Assembly (NCBI RefSeq): GCF_003606325.2
Contig: NZ_CP031843.2
Location: forward strand, 682,001 to 746,000
Direction: 5' to 3'
DNA from: Bartonella kosoyi
Lineage (GTDB): Bacteria > Pseudomonadota > Alphaproteobacteria > Rhizobiales > Rhizobiaceae
DNA length: 64,000 nucleotides
This document shows, one piece after another, positions 52,037 through 60,941 of this stretch (its first letter is position 1; each line of letters begins with the position of its first letter). The notes under the pieces were generated by a model. That model saw only the letters and a list, made by a program, of their open reading frames with translations, was not told the DNA's origin and did no database searches. The position numbers were made by a program, and so were the translations under genes.

Positions 52037-52325
52037 TTTCATTTCCTGCGGTTTTCGATAGTTTTTTAATCTCTCTGTTGATGTCATCTATGAGAGGTTC
52101 GTAATTAAGAACGCTTTTTGGCAAATTGCCACCATAAACCCATGCTTTTACTTGCGCTTTGGTGCTAAAATCTGCCTTTTCTGGTATGGTGTAATACTGA
52201 CCACCGTCAAACTTTTCACACTCTCTTATGCCGTCTTCATATTCGTAGAGGTTGTAAAAATACTCTGCTGCTCCGTCTCCCCAAGGAACATACCCAACAG
52301 CCGTTGCGATAAACTTTTTTTGCAT
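52023..52325 (-). CDS. Hypothetical phage protein
   Basis: 100 aa from the ATG at 52325 (MQKKFIATAVGYVPWGDGAA); an upstream in-frame ATG at 52370 is less likely. Tyr- and Trp-rich, soluble: NLYEYEDGIRECEKFDGGQY, AQVKAWVYGGNLP. No known family. It overlaps the membrane gene by 14 nt. Confidence 0.6.
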   Translation of the reverse strand: MQKKFIATAVGYVPWGDGAAEYFYNLYEYEDGIRECEKFDGGQYYTIPEKADFSTKAQVKAWVYGGNLPKSVLNYEPLIDDINREIKKLSKTAGNENVYR

Positions 52326-52539
52326 GGGCTTTTTACGGTTTATTAAGGATAAATGTTTTAAAATGGGCATGTTTTAATCCTAACTTTACCTATGGGTTTA
52401 TTTATCTCAAACTTGACCGTACAAGGCGTTTTGTATTGCGGATGTGGTTTTCATCATAAAATCTTTAAATCGCTTTGTACGGTACTTTTTTAGCTGTTTA
52501 AACCCATATATCTAATCTCAAAACCATCAGCACTTTTCA

Positions 52540-53115
52540 CTATTTTGCTGTTCTATTAGGTGACGTTAAATACAATTTTACAACTGATGCTTCTGACAAA
52601 AGATCTGCTTTCAAATTTCTGCAATAATCTGCAAGCTCTGCCCCTGTTGGCATAAAGGTTTTTGATAACCCCTTTGCTTCTCCACGTATAACGTCCTTAA
52701 CAGCTCGTTTAAGAGCGTGCTCTGAAGCGTCTGCTAACGCTATGCTATAGTTCAAAGCGATAACATCAGAGTCTGTATTTGCCGGTATTTTGAGACCAGA
52801 AAGCAAATAAGCTGCCGCCCCGATATGTTCAACTGTAACTTGCCGTGAAAGCAGTGTTTGTAAGCGGTTACAATCTTGCAAAGTTTGCACTTCTTCCTCC
52901 TGCGTCAACGGCTTTCCTCTCATAGAGATCCGAGGATACCAACTCCGGTCCACCCTCTTTGCAAGTTCTTTCAAATGAACTGATAGTCTCTGTATTTCTG
53001 CTGCATTCTGATCCGTAAGTATCGCCAGCATAGATTGCTGCTTTGAGGTCACTGAAGCTTTCTGCGAGGTTGCTGGAGAAGTTGTTTGCTGGTTGCTTAT
53101 AGCGTTCATTCGCAT
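52540..53115 (-). CDS. Hypothetical phage protein, replication region
   Basis: 191 aa. Low-complexity start (ISNQQTTSPATSQKASVTSK), then a helical part with VDRSWYPRISMRGKPLTQEE, TVEHIGAAAYLLSGLKIPAN and GLSKTFMPTGAELADYCRNL. The last region resembles phage replication accessory proteins. It overlaps the previous gene's 3' end by 248 nt in another frame, which is long; the true start may be the ATG at 53028. Confidence 0.6.
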   Translation of the reverse strand: MRMNAISNQQTTSPATSQKASVTSKQQSMLAILTDQNAAEIQRLSVHLKELAKRVDRSWYPRISMRGKPLTQEEEVQTLQDCNRLQTLLSRQVTVEHIGAAAYLLSGLKIPANTDSDVIALNYSIALADASEHALKRAVKDVIRGEAKGLSKTFMPTGAELADYCRNLKADLLSEASVVKLYLTSPNRTAK

Positions 53116-54049
53116 AGCGTTTTTCCCTTTCTAATTTTTCTCGTTTCTTGGCTAGCAATCCATATTCTTGGTGTGTAATCCACTTGTACCATGCCTTTTG
53201 CCAATCACTTTTTTTAGCATTTCGATTTGGATTATTTTGCCAATGAAGTTTAAATCTTTCGAATTCTAATAACGCCTCATCATGCGTTAATCCTTTGTCG
53301 ATTGCGTATTGCAAATTAGGTTCGAAATCATCAGGCAAAAAACACTCTCGATTAGCTTTTGACCGCTTGGCTTTTTTGGGAACGCTTGTCTGCTCGTGAA
53401 TGGGTGGTTGGTTTTCTGATGATGTTTCGATTTGTTCTGATTGGCTTTCAACAGCATCAACCTCGATTGGTTCGTGAACCAAATCAGTTGTTTCTAAATT
53501 TTCAGAACCAATTTCTTTTTTTGCTAATACGATAGTATTAGTTTTTTTATTATATATGTTATTGTTATTGTTAATGGCATCATTAAGCATTGCTTGTGCA
53601 TTGCTAAAATCCCCACAAGCATCATGCTTAGCATCCTTAAGCATACCGTTAGCATCATGCTTAGCATTTTTAGCATCACTCATTGTTTTTGCTTTATGAT
53701 GTTTTTCCCATTTTGCCTGTGCTGCCTTCTTTGCTCTCTCTGAAAATTTATTTATATTTTCATTTGAGTTATTGAGTTCTTCCTCAACATCTGAACTCCA
53801 CAAACGACCATCTTCTAAAGAAATGATGTGCCCAGATCTAAATAAGTAATTTAACGCCTTTTCAAATCTTTTTACTGAACAACAAGTAAAATGAGATAAT
53901 ATTCCTGCATCATTCAAAAGAGGCTCACGCGTGTGTAACATTCTTATCCGTAACTTCACATAAACATTGACTTCCATAGGTGGTAAATCAGAGAGTTTAA
54001 ATAGCCACTGGTCTGTATTAAGTCTCGTCCAAGCCAATTTAGTTGACAT
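52868..54049 (-). CDS. DUF1376/YdaU-like replication protein (long form)
   Basis: 393 aa. N-terminal WH domain of the DUF1376 type (NTDQWLFKLSDLPPMEVNVY; LLNDAGILSHFTCCSVKRFE; LFRSGHIISLEDGRLWSSDV), then a long charged linker. A C-terminal DnaT/DUF-like domain follows (FLPDDFEPNLQYAIDKGLTH, RFKLHWQNNPNRNAKKSDWQ followed by KAWYKWI), typical of phage replication initiators. It should help load the replication machinery. Its last 80 codons overlap the next gene. Confidence 0.8.
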   Translation of the reverse strand: MSTKLAWTRLNTDQWLFKLSDLPPMEVNVYVKLRIRMLHTREPLLNDAGILSHFTCCSVKRFEKALNYLFRSGHIISLEDGRLWSSDVEEELNNSNENINKFSERAKKAAQAKWEKHHKAKTMSDAKNAKHDANGMLKDAKHDACGDFSNAQAMLNDAINNNNNIYNKKTNTIVLAKKEIGSENLETTDLVHEPIEVDAVESQSEQIETSSENQPPIHEQTSVPKKAKRSKANRECFLPDDFEPNLQYAIDKGLTHDEALLEFERFKLHWQNNPNRNAKKSDWQKAWYKWITHQEYGLLAKKREKLEREKRYANERYKQPANNFSSNLAESFSDLKAAIYAGDTYGSECSRNTETISSFERTCKEGGPELVSSDLYERKAVDAGGRSANFARL

Positions 54050-54386
54050 ATTTTACCTCCTTTTCTTCATTATTATTAGAGGTAAAATTATCTAGCTCTT
54101 CACTGAAGTTATTAAGCTCTTCTTCAACACGCGTATTCCACAATCCGCCATCTATCTCAATAAGTTTATCATTTCTCATGAGATATTCGACAATCGTTGC
54201 AAATTTTTTCTGCGAACAATTGCAAGCGCGTGCAAGCGTTTGAAAGTCTGTTTTAATTGGTGCTTTTTTATCATACATGCGAACGAGAAGCGTCATATAA
54301 GCCCCCCTTTGCTCCAATGTCATTCCATCTGTACCACTTATCCAGTCATACAAATGGAATCTTATCCATGGCATACCATTAGACAT
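54039..54386 (-). CDS. DUF1376 protein (short form)
   Basis: 115 aa: PWIRFHLYDWISGTDGMTLE, QRGAYMTLLVRMYDKKAPIK and RNDKLIEIDGGLWNTRVEEE. Paralogue of the N-terminal domain of the gene that follows, so it arose by tandem duplication. It overlaps that gene by 11 nt and the resolvase gene by 8 nt. Confidence 0.8.
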   Translation of the reverse strand: MSNGMPWIRFHLYDWISGTDGMTLEQRGAYMTLLVRMYDKKAPIKTDFQTLARACNCSQKKFATIVEYLMRNDKLIEIDGGLWNTRVEEELNNFSEELDNFTSNNNEEKEVKYVN

Positions 54387-54855
54387 GTGTGCCCCCTTCT
54401 TTCTTTAAATATAAAATTGCTAAAGCATCTGCTTCATTATCATCTTCAGGCGCGTGCCCTTTTGCATACATCGCCTTAATCATTTCTACTTTTGAGGCGT
54501 TTCCTTTTCCTGTCGTTGCTTTCTTAATTGTGCTAACAGGAATGCCTTCATACGGTATCTGATGATGTTCACACCACGCCGTTAAGGTTGCTAACAAACC
54601 GCCATACACATGGGCTGCATCAGTACCGATATGCCGGCGTACTTCTTCAAAATACACGGCATCAATGCCGCCTACTGCCTGCTTTATTTCTGATAGACAT
54701 CTCTTAAAGCGTAAGTAACGCATACCACCGCCTTCAAAACGACGTGGCTGGAAATTCATGACACCACTGACGATGTGACCATCAGCACCACAAATAGCCC
54801 AGCCAGTCTTGATACCTAGATCAAGACAGAGAATGGTTCGCGTGTTATTGATCAT
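54379..54855 (-). CDS. RuvC-like nuclease (Holliday junction resolvase fold)
   Basis: 158 aa. ILCLDLGIKTGWAICG holds the first acidic residue, VYFEEVRRHIGTDAAHVYGG the second, and APEDDNEADALAILYL the last acidic pair. This is the RNase-H-like RuvC pattern common in phages of alphaproteobacteria. It may resolve branched DNA before packaging. Confidence 0.85.
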   Translation of the reverse strand: MINNTRTILCLDLGIKTGWAICGADGHIVSGVMNFQPRRFEGGGMRYLRFKRCLSEIKQAVGGIDAVYFEEVRRHIGTDAAHVYGGLLATLTAWCEHHQIPYEGIPVSTIKKATTGKGNASKVEMIKAMYAKGHAPEDDNEADALAILYLKKEGGTHV

Positions 54856-54935
54856 AATCCCCCCCTTAGGCTCTACGTATTTATATGCGTGCTGTGACAG
54901 AGCGCGTAATCATAAGTTTAAAAAAGTGGATTAAC

Positions 54936-55370
54936 TCAATTCAGACGCACACTACACGCATCATTTATTAATTTGATTTCTTCTTCTCTTTTTTTGATGA
55001 GGTCATCCCTTAAGAAGCCAAGATTACTTTCGACTAAAGCTGTAAACAAAAGTAGCTCATTTAGGCGATGAAAAGATGACAAATCTTGAGAAAAATAATT
55101 ATCAAACCAAGTTGTAAAAGCTTGCGTAAAGGCAGATGAAAACCATTGATTAAAATCATCGTATGGCAATAACGGAAAATAATTTCTATCATCACGCGCA
55201 AAAATATTTTGCAGTATATAGACAAGATAACCTGTTGATGAGGGATCTATGCAACTTTCACATGTCTGATTAGGCGAGCGAACACCATAATATATGTCTT
55301 CACGTCCAATCTTATTAACAAGATTAATCAACTTGACTTTACTTATAGTGATATGCGGGACATCTATCAT
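54936..55370 (-). CDS. Hypothetical phage protein
   Basis: 144 aa from the ATG at 55370; earlier in-frame start at 55436 overlaps the cro-like gene. IDVPHITISKVKLINLVNKI, SPNQTCESCIDPSSTGYLVY and FTQAFTTWFDNYFSQDLSSF. It has one Cys pair, no TM and no family recognised. It is second in the operon driven leftward from the lysogeny switch. Confidence 0.6.
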   Translation of the reverse strand: MIDVPHITISKVKLINLVNKIGREDIYYGVRSPNQTCESCIDPSSTGYLVYILQNIFARDDRNYFPLLPYDDFNQWFSSAFTQAFTTWFDNYFSQDLSSFHRLNELLLFTALVESNLGFLRDDLIKKREEEIKLINDACSVRLN

Positions 55371-55386
55371 CTCTGATCTTTCTTCT

Positions 55387-55641
55387 TTAAGCCTGTGAAT
55401 TATGCTGTGGGTGTTTGTTGTTGTCTGTAGAAGCAATAGTAAAAGCAGGCATAGAACTGTTCTTTAATTGTTGTAGTTTCAGATAACTTTTTAATGATAA
55501 TCCTTTGCCTTGTTCCCAACGACAAACAGAAGCTTGCTTAACGCCTAAAAGGTCTGCTAATTCCTTTTGTGTTAGAGATAAACACTTTCGGATAGATTTA
55601 ATCTTTAATTTTTCCTCTGTGCCCATTTGAATTGAATCCAT
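55387..55641 (-). CDS. Cro-like XRE repressor
   Basis: 84 aa from the ATG at 55641. Helix-turn-helix: KIKSIRKCLSLTQKELADLL, GVKQASVCRWEQGKG. It is divergent from the S24 repressor with an operator between them, so it probably plays the Cro role. Short polar C-terminus. Confidence 0.82.
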   Translation of the reverse strand: MDSIQMGTEEKLKIKSIRKCLSLTQKELADLLGVKQASVCRWEQGKGLSLKSYLKLQQLKNSSMPAFTIASTDNNKHPQHNSQA

Positions 55642-55653
55642 TATTTTTAACCA

Positions 55654-55673
55654 TATACGCAATTGTATACAAT
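55654..55673. promoter_or_regulatory. Operator of the lysogeny switch
   Basis: TATAC (55654-55658) and GTATA (55665-55669) form an inverted repeat, overlapping the perfect palindrome ATTGTATACAAT (55662-55673). A related site TTATACG/CGTATAA lies at 56426-56443 beyond the repressor gene. Both flank the CI-like gene, as expected for its binding sites. Confidence 0.65.
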
Positions 55674-55727
55674 TTATTTAAAAAAACAATAGATTTTTTT
55701 AAATTTAAAAATCATAAGTGATTAATT

Positions 55728-56330
55728 ATGACAAAAAACATCATTGCTACATTGCAAGTATTGCAATCTGAATTTGGTCTCAGCCAACAAGATCTTGCAG
55801 AGAGATTAAATGTAACCCAAGCAACCATATCAAGATGGTTGGGGAGCGAGTCAGATCCTAGAGGTTCACATAGAGATGCAATTCTAGAACTATATAAAAG
55901 CTTAAAGGGCTATAACCAAATTACTACACTCGTTCCTATTATGGGGTATGTAGGAGCAGGACTAGAGATTGATACAGATGTTGAACAAATTCCAGAAGAT
56001 GGGCTTGAGACAGTTGAAATACCATTTGATTTACCTTTTGAAGCATTAGGTTTCATGGTTCGTGGAGATTCCATGTATCCTGTGTATAAAGATGGTGATT
56101 TAATTGTAGTTAAACATCTGCAAACAAAGCCAGTAAGCGATTATTATGGTGATGAAGTTGTTGTTCTAACAGAAGATAATAGGCGATTCATCAAACAAAT
56201 TACTCGTTCTCTAGAGGGCATTGTACTTAAATCATGGAATGCAGACCCTATTAAAAATGCTAAGATAAAATGGGTTGGAGAAATAGTTGCAATACTACCA
56301 CGTAAATCTTATCGTCCACTTATGAAATAA
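55728..56330 (+). CDS. CI-like repressor with S24 (LexA) peptidase domain
   Basis: 200 aa. Helix-turn-helix at residues 15-45 (GLSQQDLAERLNVTQATISR). Self-cleavage site A77-G78 in YVGAG, nucleophile S115 in RGDSMYP, and general base K156 in RRFIKQI. It would keep the lysogenic state and be inactivated by RecA-linked cleavage. The antirepressors in the cassettes are its likely targets, or those of similar repressors. Confidence 0.94.
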   Translation: MTKNIIATLQVLQSEFGLSQQDLAERLNVTQATISRWLGSESDPRGSHRDAILELYKSLKGYNQITTLVPIMGYVGAGLEIDTDVEQIPEDGLETVEIPFDLPFEALGFMVRGDSMYPVYKDGDLIVVKHLQTKPVSDYYGDEVVVLTEDNRRFIKQITRSLEGIVLKSWNADPIKNAKIKWVGEIVAILPRKSYRPLMK

Positions 56331-56415
56331 TCCCTATAAAGCTTTTGATTCTATCATTCTAAAGACGATATTTATACAGAAATGCAAAAAAAGTGAAATA
56401 TTTGTAATTTTTTTC

Positions 56416-56444
56416 TTGATTTAATTTATACGTTTGCGTATAAG
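56416..56444 (+). promoter_or_regulatory. Early rightward promoter with operator
   Basis: TTGATT (56416-56421), 17 nt, TATAAG (56439-56444). The inverted repeat TTATACG/CGTATAA (56426-56443) fills the spacer and the -10 box, so a repressor bound there would block it. It would drive the genes from 56498 onward. Confidence 0.65.
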
Positions 56445-56497
56445 TATTATATAAATTAACACAAGCAATTGCCAAGGGGCGTTAGGGAGGAGAAATT

Positions 56498-56878
56498 ATG
56501 GAAAAGCCAATTCTTATAAATTCTAATGAAATTCTCTTAGTCATCTGCGAAGATGAAGATCAAAATCTCGCTAAATATGGACCTTTTTTCGAAGAAAAGG
56601 AAGTGATCAAATTTATCGACCACGTCGATAATGCGGTGGAAATTTTCCGTATCGAACCAACAAATAACCGGTGCGAAGATATCTCTGAAGATGCTGCTGA
56701 ATTATACCTTAAAAAGTATGAAGAAGAGTGTTTTGAAGGAGGTATCACCCATGATTTTGTTCTACATAGTTCTGCATACGGTGTTTTTTTAGATGATATC
56801 AAACGGTGTGAATATGAAGATGAAATGTACGGTACTTACGAACAACAGCACCGTTTGCGTCCTTGTGATGTGCTTTAA
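56498..56878 (+). CDS. Acidic early protein of unknown function
   Basis: 126 aa, with far more Asp and Glu than Lys and Arg (ICEDEDQNLAKYGPFFEEKE; NRCEDISEDAAELYLKKYEE; RCEYEDEMYGTYEQQ). First gene behind the early promoter. No family recognised. Small acidic early phage proteins are often DNA mimics that block host restriction or defence; here that is only a guess from composition and position. GGGAGGAG is a strong ribosome site. Confidence 0.7.
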   Translation: MEKPILINSNEILLVICEDEDQNLAKYGPFFEEKEVIKFIDHVDNAVEIFRIEPTNNRCEDISEDAAELYLKKYEEECFEGGITHDFVLHSSAYGVFLDDIKRCEYEDEMYGTYEQQHRLRPCDVL

Positions 56879-56942
56879 AAACTCTTAAGGGCGTTTGAAA
56901 AAGCGCCCCCTTTTCCCATCAATAATTGATTAGAGTAAACTT

Positions 56943-57299
56943 ATGAACACACATGATAATGATAGTGAAGGATATCTCATACCTGAAAACGAGGCAGACA
57001 ATAGTATTGGTTATGTCCAAATGGTCAATGCCCATGTCATGCATAGGTACTTAAATTTAAAACAAGATTTTAATACTTGGTTTAATGATTGTGTTGAAAA
57101 GCTTGATCTAAAAGAAGGTGTGGATTTTGTTTTTACAAAACAAGAATGGAACAAAAAAAAGATTTGTCCAAAATCTGAAATAGAAACAGATAAAACTGAT
57201 AATCATCACTTCAAAATTCACGCAGCAAAGAAAATCGCTCAAGCAGAGCGCCATAGAAACTATGGCAGAATATTATACCAAGACTTGTGTTTTTATTAA
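56943..57299 (+). CDS. AntA/AntB-like antirepressor domain protein
   Basis: 118 aa. VQMVNAHVMHRYLNLKQDFN, TWFNDCVEKLDLKEGVDFVF and a weak HFKIHAAKKIAQAERHRNYG correspond to the AntA/AntB domain, with no KilAC part. It has no leader of the six-copy type in front. It is divergent from the other antirepressors and may be a degenerate early copy. Confidence 0.7.
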   Translation: MNTHDNDSEGYLIPENEADNSIGYVQMVNAHVMHRYLNLKQDFNTWFNDCVEKLDLKEGVDFVFTKQEWNKKKICPKSEIETDKTDNHHFKIHAAKKIAQAERHRNYGRILYQDLCFY

Positions 57300-57371
57300 T
57301 TTAGGAAGTGATGATGCAGAATTTTATTAGAACATATGAAAAAAAATACAAGCTTCTTAAAGGAGTCCATT

Positions 57372-58100
57372 ATGCATAATTTTGTCACAACGGCCAAAAG
57401 CAATTTTAATAACAAAACTGTTCAAACTATGTCCAGTCGTGAAATTGCTGAACTATGTGGTAAGCAACATGCACACATTATGCGTGATATTAGGCAAATG
57501 TTAGGGGAATTATACCCTGAAGAGGGTCAATCCAAATTTGGATCCACCTATTTAGACAAACAAGGCAAGCCCCAAAACTGCTACCATCTCCCCAAACGTG
57601 AATGCCTCATCTTAGTTTCGGGTTACAACATGGCATTACGTGCTAGGATTATAGACCGTTGGCAAGAATTGGAAAAGCAAGCAGTAACACCACAAATCGA
57701 CTATTCAAGTCCAAAAGCTATGATTGGCTTTTTGAATTACCTCCAAGGGCAAATAGATCAAAAAGACAGCATTATTGAAGATTTAACACCAAAAGCCATG
57801 GCACTTGAAAGTTTACAGCGCCATGATGGGCTCTTTGGTCTTACTGAAGCCGCGAAAATACTCGAGATGCAACCAAAACAATTCATTCAATTTTTACAGC
57901 AAAAAGGTTGGATTTACAGACGTGCAGCAGGGGGAAATTTACTCCCTTATCAAGACAAAATCCAAAAGCAACTGATGGATTGTCCAACCATCACACTTCA
58001 AACCGCCAGTGGAATAGAAAAAGTCATTCCTTGCGCAAAAATCACAGCAAAAGGCATGGGGCTGTTGTCTCAAGAGCTTAAAAGACAAAGCATGCATTAA
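57372..58100 (+). CDS. Rha + KilAC phage regulatory protein (early region)
   Basis: 242 aa from the ATG at 57372 (AGGAG in front). Rha part: [60 protein letters not shown]. KilAC part: [40 protein letters not shown]. Similar to cassette E, but its C-terminus is clearly more diverged from the B/D/E/F group. It lacks the leader RNA and the 92-aa partner. Confidence 0.88.
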   Translation: MHNFVTTAKSNFNNKTVQTMSSREIAELCGKQHAHIMRDIRQMLGELYPEEGQSKFGSTYLDKQGKPQNCYHLPKRECLILVSGYNMALRARIIDRWQELEKQAVTPQIDYSSPKAMIGFLNYLQGQIDQKDSIIEDLTPKAMALESLQRHDGLFGLTEAAKILEMQPKQFIQFLQQKGWIYRRAAGGNLLPYQDKIQKQLMDCPTITLQTASGIEKVIPCAKITAKGMGLLSQELKRQSMH

Positions 58101-58112
58101 GAGGAGGGCATT

Positions 58113-58430
58113 ATGATAAAAAAGAAATATAAACTCACTGATGAAACAATCAAAGTTGATGGAACAACGCTTTATCGCATACGCGCCTTAAAAGATTTTG
58201 ATGATGTCAAAGAAGGCGACCTTGGAGGCTTTGTCGAGAGTGAATGGAATCTTAGCCATGATGATAATTGCTGGGTTGGAGGCAATGCTTGTGTTTATCA
58301 AAATGCATATATCTCTGAAAATGCCAAGGTTTATGATGATGCCGAAGTTTATAATAACGCAAAAGTTCGTGGTAATGCCATAGTAGCCGGAGATACAGCA
58401 TTTTATGGAAGTGACGCTATTTTAAGGTAG
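58113..58430 (+). CDS. Repeat protein 1 of 3 (N-A/G-x-V-Y hexapeptide-like)
   Basis: 105 aa. The shared N-terminal module is KYKLTDETIKVDGTTLYRIR, ALKDFDDVKEGDLGGFVESE and LSHDDNCWVGGNA. Six-residue repeats of the form N-A-x-V-Y-x follow (SENAKVYDDAEVYNNAKVRG), likely a short left-handed parallel beta-helix. It is the shortest of three tandem paralogues. Function unknown. Confidence 0.8.
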   Translation: MIKKKYKLTDETIKVDGTTLYRIRALKDFDDVKEGDLGGFVESEWNLSHDDNCWVGGNACVYQNAYISENAKVYDDAEVYNNAKVRGNAIVAGDTAFYGSDAILR

Positions 58431-58441
58431 GGGGATAAATC

Positions 58442-58843
58442 ATGGAAAAGAAATACGAACTTACTGATGAGAAAGCTGAGTTTAAAGGGGTAACTCTTCA
58501 CCGTATCCGCGCTTTAAGAGACTTTGGAGTTATTAAAAAAGGTAATTTAGGCGGCTTTATAGAAAATGAAAACAACCTATCGCATCATGGTAATTGCTGG
58601 GTAGGTGGTAATGCATTCGTCTTATCTTGTGCTTGCGTTTACGATAATGCTCAAGTTTATGATGATGCTGAAGTTTATGGTAGTGCACGAATTAAACATA
58701 ATGCACATGTTTACGGTTTTGCCGAAGTTTATGGAATGGCAACGGTTTCCGGTAATGCACGTATTTATGGTAACGCAAAAATTTATCGTGATGCGGATAT
58801 TGATGGCGATAATATCATGTCCACTGGAGAAAAAGCATGGTGA
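58442..58843 (+). CDS. Repeat protein 2 of 3 (hexapeptide-like)
   Basis: 133 aa with the same N-terminal module (KYELTDEKAEFKGVTLHRIR, ALRDFGVIKKGNLGGFIENE) and about ten repeats (YDNAQVYDDAEVYGSARIKH; YGFAEVYGMATVSGNARIYG). 11 nt after repeat protein 1; overlaps repeat protein 3 by 7 nt. No catalytic pattern of acyltransferases was seen. Confidence 0.82.
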   Translation: MEKKYELTDEKAEFKGVTLHRIRALRDFGVIKKGNLGGFIENENNLSHHGNCWVGGNAFVLSCACVYDNAQVYDDAEVYGSARIKHNAHVYGFAEVYGMATVSGNARIYGNAKIYRDADIDGDNIMSTGEKAW

Positions 58844-59337
58844 AAAAATACGAACTGACTGATGAGACAATCGAAGTTGATGGAAAAACTCTTCACCGAA
58901 TTAGAGCATTGAGAGACTTTGGAGATGTTAAAAAAGGAGATCTAGGTGGTTTTATTGAAAATGAAGGAAATCTTAGCCATGAGGGCAATTGTTGGGTAGG
59001 TGGTTCATATATACCCTGTGCAACTGGATATGTTTACGGCAATGCCAAGATTTATGAGAATGCTAAGGTTTATGGCAATGCACGTGTTTATGACAATGTA
59101 GAGGTTTTTGGAAATACCTATATTATGGGTCCTGCTCGCATTTATAACAATGTAAAAATTTATGATAATGCTATTATATCGGGCTGTTTCGTGGGAAATG
59201 TTGAGATTTTTGGAGATGCAAAAGTTTATGAGAATGCTCGTATTTATGACGAAGTTAAGATTTCTCAAAATGCCGAGGTTTGTGGATTAGCTAATATTAA
59301 CGGAAACACGAGAATTCCTCAAGATATAAAAATCTAA
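58837..59337 (+). CDS. Repeat protein 3 of 3 (hexapeptide-like)
   Basis: 166 aa, the longest copy. Module KYELTDETIEVDGKTLHRIR, then ALRDFGDVKKGDLGGFIENE, then about fifteen repeats (YGNAKIYENAKVYGNARVYD; ARIYNNVKIYDNAIISG). The number of repeats rises along the three genes, as expected for repeat expansion after duplication. Confidence 0.83.
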   Translation: MVKKYELTDETIEVDGKTLHRIRALRDFGDVKKGDLGGFIENEGNLSHEGNCWVGGSYIPCATGYVYGNAKIYENAKVYGNARVYDNVEVFGNTYIMGPARIYNNVKIYDNAIISGCFVGNVEIFGDAKVYENARIYDEVKISQNAEVCGLANINGNTRIPQDIKI

Positions 59338-59412
59338 CAACCAAACCAAACAACTTTTAACACAAGCGTGATTCACGCCACGGGGGAATTGCGCGCAATG
59401 GAGGAAAGCAAA

Positions 59413-60234
59413 ATGAATGAACAAAACACGAACTTAACAGAAGTAAACAAAACAAACAATTGTGAAGTCAAATCTACAGCTATGGAACTTATTTTAGAAA
59501 GAGCTTTAGAAAATGATGTCGATCTGGACCGTCTCAAGAGCCTTCTCGAGTTACGAGAAAAGGAGATAGAACGACAAGAGCGCAAGAATTTTGTCCGTGA
59601 TCTTTCTATTATGCAAATGGAATATCAAAAAATACATAAAAATGCTACAAACACCCATACAAATAGCCAATATGCTACGCTTGATAAATATCTTGATGCC
59701 ATAAAGGATAGTCTTTCAAAATATCGCTTTTCCTTGTTTTCTCGTATCAAAGAGCAGAATTCAAATGGCATAACTGTAGAAATGACTTTAAAGCATATAT
59801 CAGGCAATGAAATATCAACACAAGGAACATTTCCTTTTGACACTACAGGGAGTAAAAATAACATACAAGCAGTTGGTTCTACAATCACTTACGCACGTAG
59901 ATATCTCTTAGGTATGCTTCTTAATATTGTGAGTGAAGATGATGATACAGATGGAAACGCTCCTATCAAAAAGGCATTTCCGCAGCAAATCAATGAAATC
60001 AGAAGACTCATAGTGCAAACCCAATCAGAAGAAGCAAAGGTACTTGATTATGTTAAAGTCAAAAATCTTACGGATATGTCTGAGGGACAAGCCCAAATCG
60101 TTTTGCATCTTTTGAAAGATAAACAAAACAAGCAAAAGGCTCCAAAAGAACAATCTCTTCCACAACAAAAGAAGATAGACGCACCTATACAAGATATTGA
60201 ATATGCACCAACACAACAACAAACGGCGGTGTGA
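59413..60234 (+). CDS. ERF-family single-strand annealing protein
   Basis: 273 aa from the ATG at 59413; an earlier in-frame start at 59368 lacks a good site. The ERF core is FVRDLSIMQMEYQKIHKNAT, NTHTNSQYATLDKYLDAIKD, VEMTLKHISGNEISTQGTFP and AVGSTITYARRYLLGMLLNI followed by SEDDDTDGN. It anneals complementary strands in phage recombination, together with the exonuclease encoded next to it. Confidence 0.93.
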   Translation: MNEQNTNLTEVNKTNNCEVKSTAMELILERALENDVDLDRLKSLLELREKEIERQERKNFVRDLSIMQMEYQKIHKNATNTHTNSQYATLDKYLDAIKDSLSKYRFSLFSRIKEQNSNGITVEMTLKHISGNEISTQGTFPFDTTGSKNNIQAVGSTITYARRYLLGMLLNIVSEDDDTDGNAPIKKAFPQQINEIRRLIVQTQSEEAKVLDYVKVKNLTDMSEGQAQIVLHLLKDKQNKQKAPKEQSLPQQKKIDAPIQDIEYAPTQQQTAV

Positions 60235-60235
60235 A

Positions 60236-60859
60236 ATGAAACAAAGAACAGAAGAATGGTTTCAAGCCCGTCTAGGCAAAGTCACCGCATCAAACGTTTA
60301 TAATGTACTCAGTAAAACAGCGAGGGGAACCCCTACAAGCAAATATGAGAACTATAAAATCCAACTTATGACAGAGCGATTAGCAGAGAAAGTAAACCAG
60401 TTTTATACGACACCTGCTATGCAATGGGGCATTGAACATGAAGAAGATGCCCTAAAAGAATATGAATTCATTTATGACACGATTGTCACAAGATGCGGAT
60501 TTATCGAACATCCCACAATCAAAATGGCTGGTGCAAGCCCTGATGGTTTTATTGGTGATGACGGTTTAGTTGAAGTCAAATGCCCGCAAACAAATACTCA
60601 CCTGCGCTTTTTTATAGATGACAATATAAAGCCCGAATATAGTGCGCAAATGCAGTTCCAAATGGCTTGCACTGGACGAAAATGGTGTGATTTCATTAGC
60701 TATAATCCGCATTTTGTAGGCAAATCACTTCACTTGCGCATGAAAATCAAACGCATCTACCGTGATGAAGAACAAATTGAACAGATCAATCAAGCGGTTG
60801 AAGTCTTTTTAGAGGAAATAGAGCAAGAGATGGAAAAGATCTCGACAAAAGCTGCATGA
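60236..60859 (+). CDS. YqaJ-type recombination exonuclease
   Basis: 207 aa from the ATG at 60236. RTEEWFQARLGKVTASNVYN, MQWGIEHEEDALKEYEF, then the active site GASPDGFIGDDGLVEVKCPQ (D, E and K of PD-(D/E)XK). It resects DNA ends for the ERF protein. It starts 1 nt after the ERF stop, so the two are coupled. Confidence 0.94.
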   Translation: MKQRTEEWFQARLGKVTASNVYNVLSKTARGTPTSKYENYKIQLMTERLAEKVNQFYTTPAMQWGIEHEEDALKEYEFIYDTIVTRCGFIEHPTIKMAGASPDGFIGDDGLVEVKCPQTNTHLRFFIDDNIKPEYSAQMQFQMACTGRKWCDFISYNPHFVGKSLHLRMKIKRIYRDEEQIEQINQAVEVFLEEIEQEMEKISTKAA

Positions 60860-60941
60860 AGTTATGGGGGTGCTCTCTCCTCCCAGCACCCCCGCCTATT
60901 TATAATTATTCTCAACACTTAGATAATAAGGAAAGTTTTAA

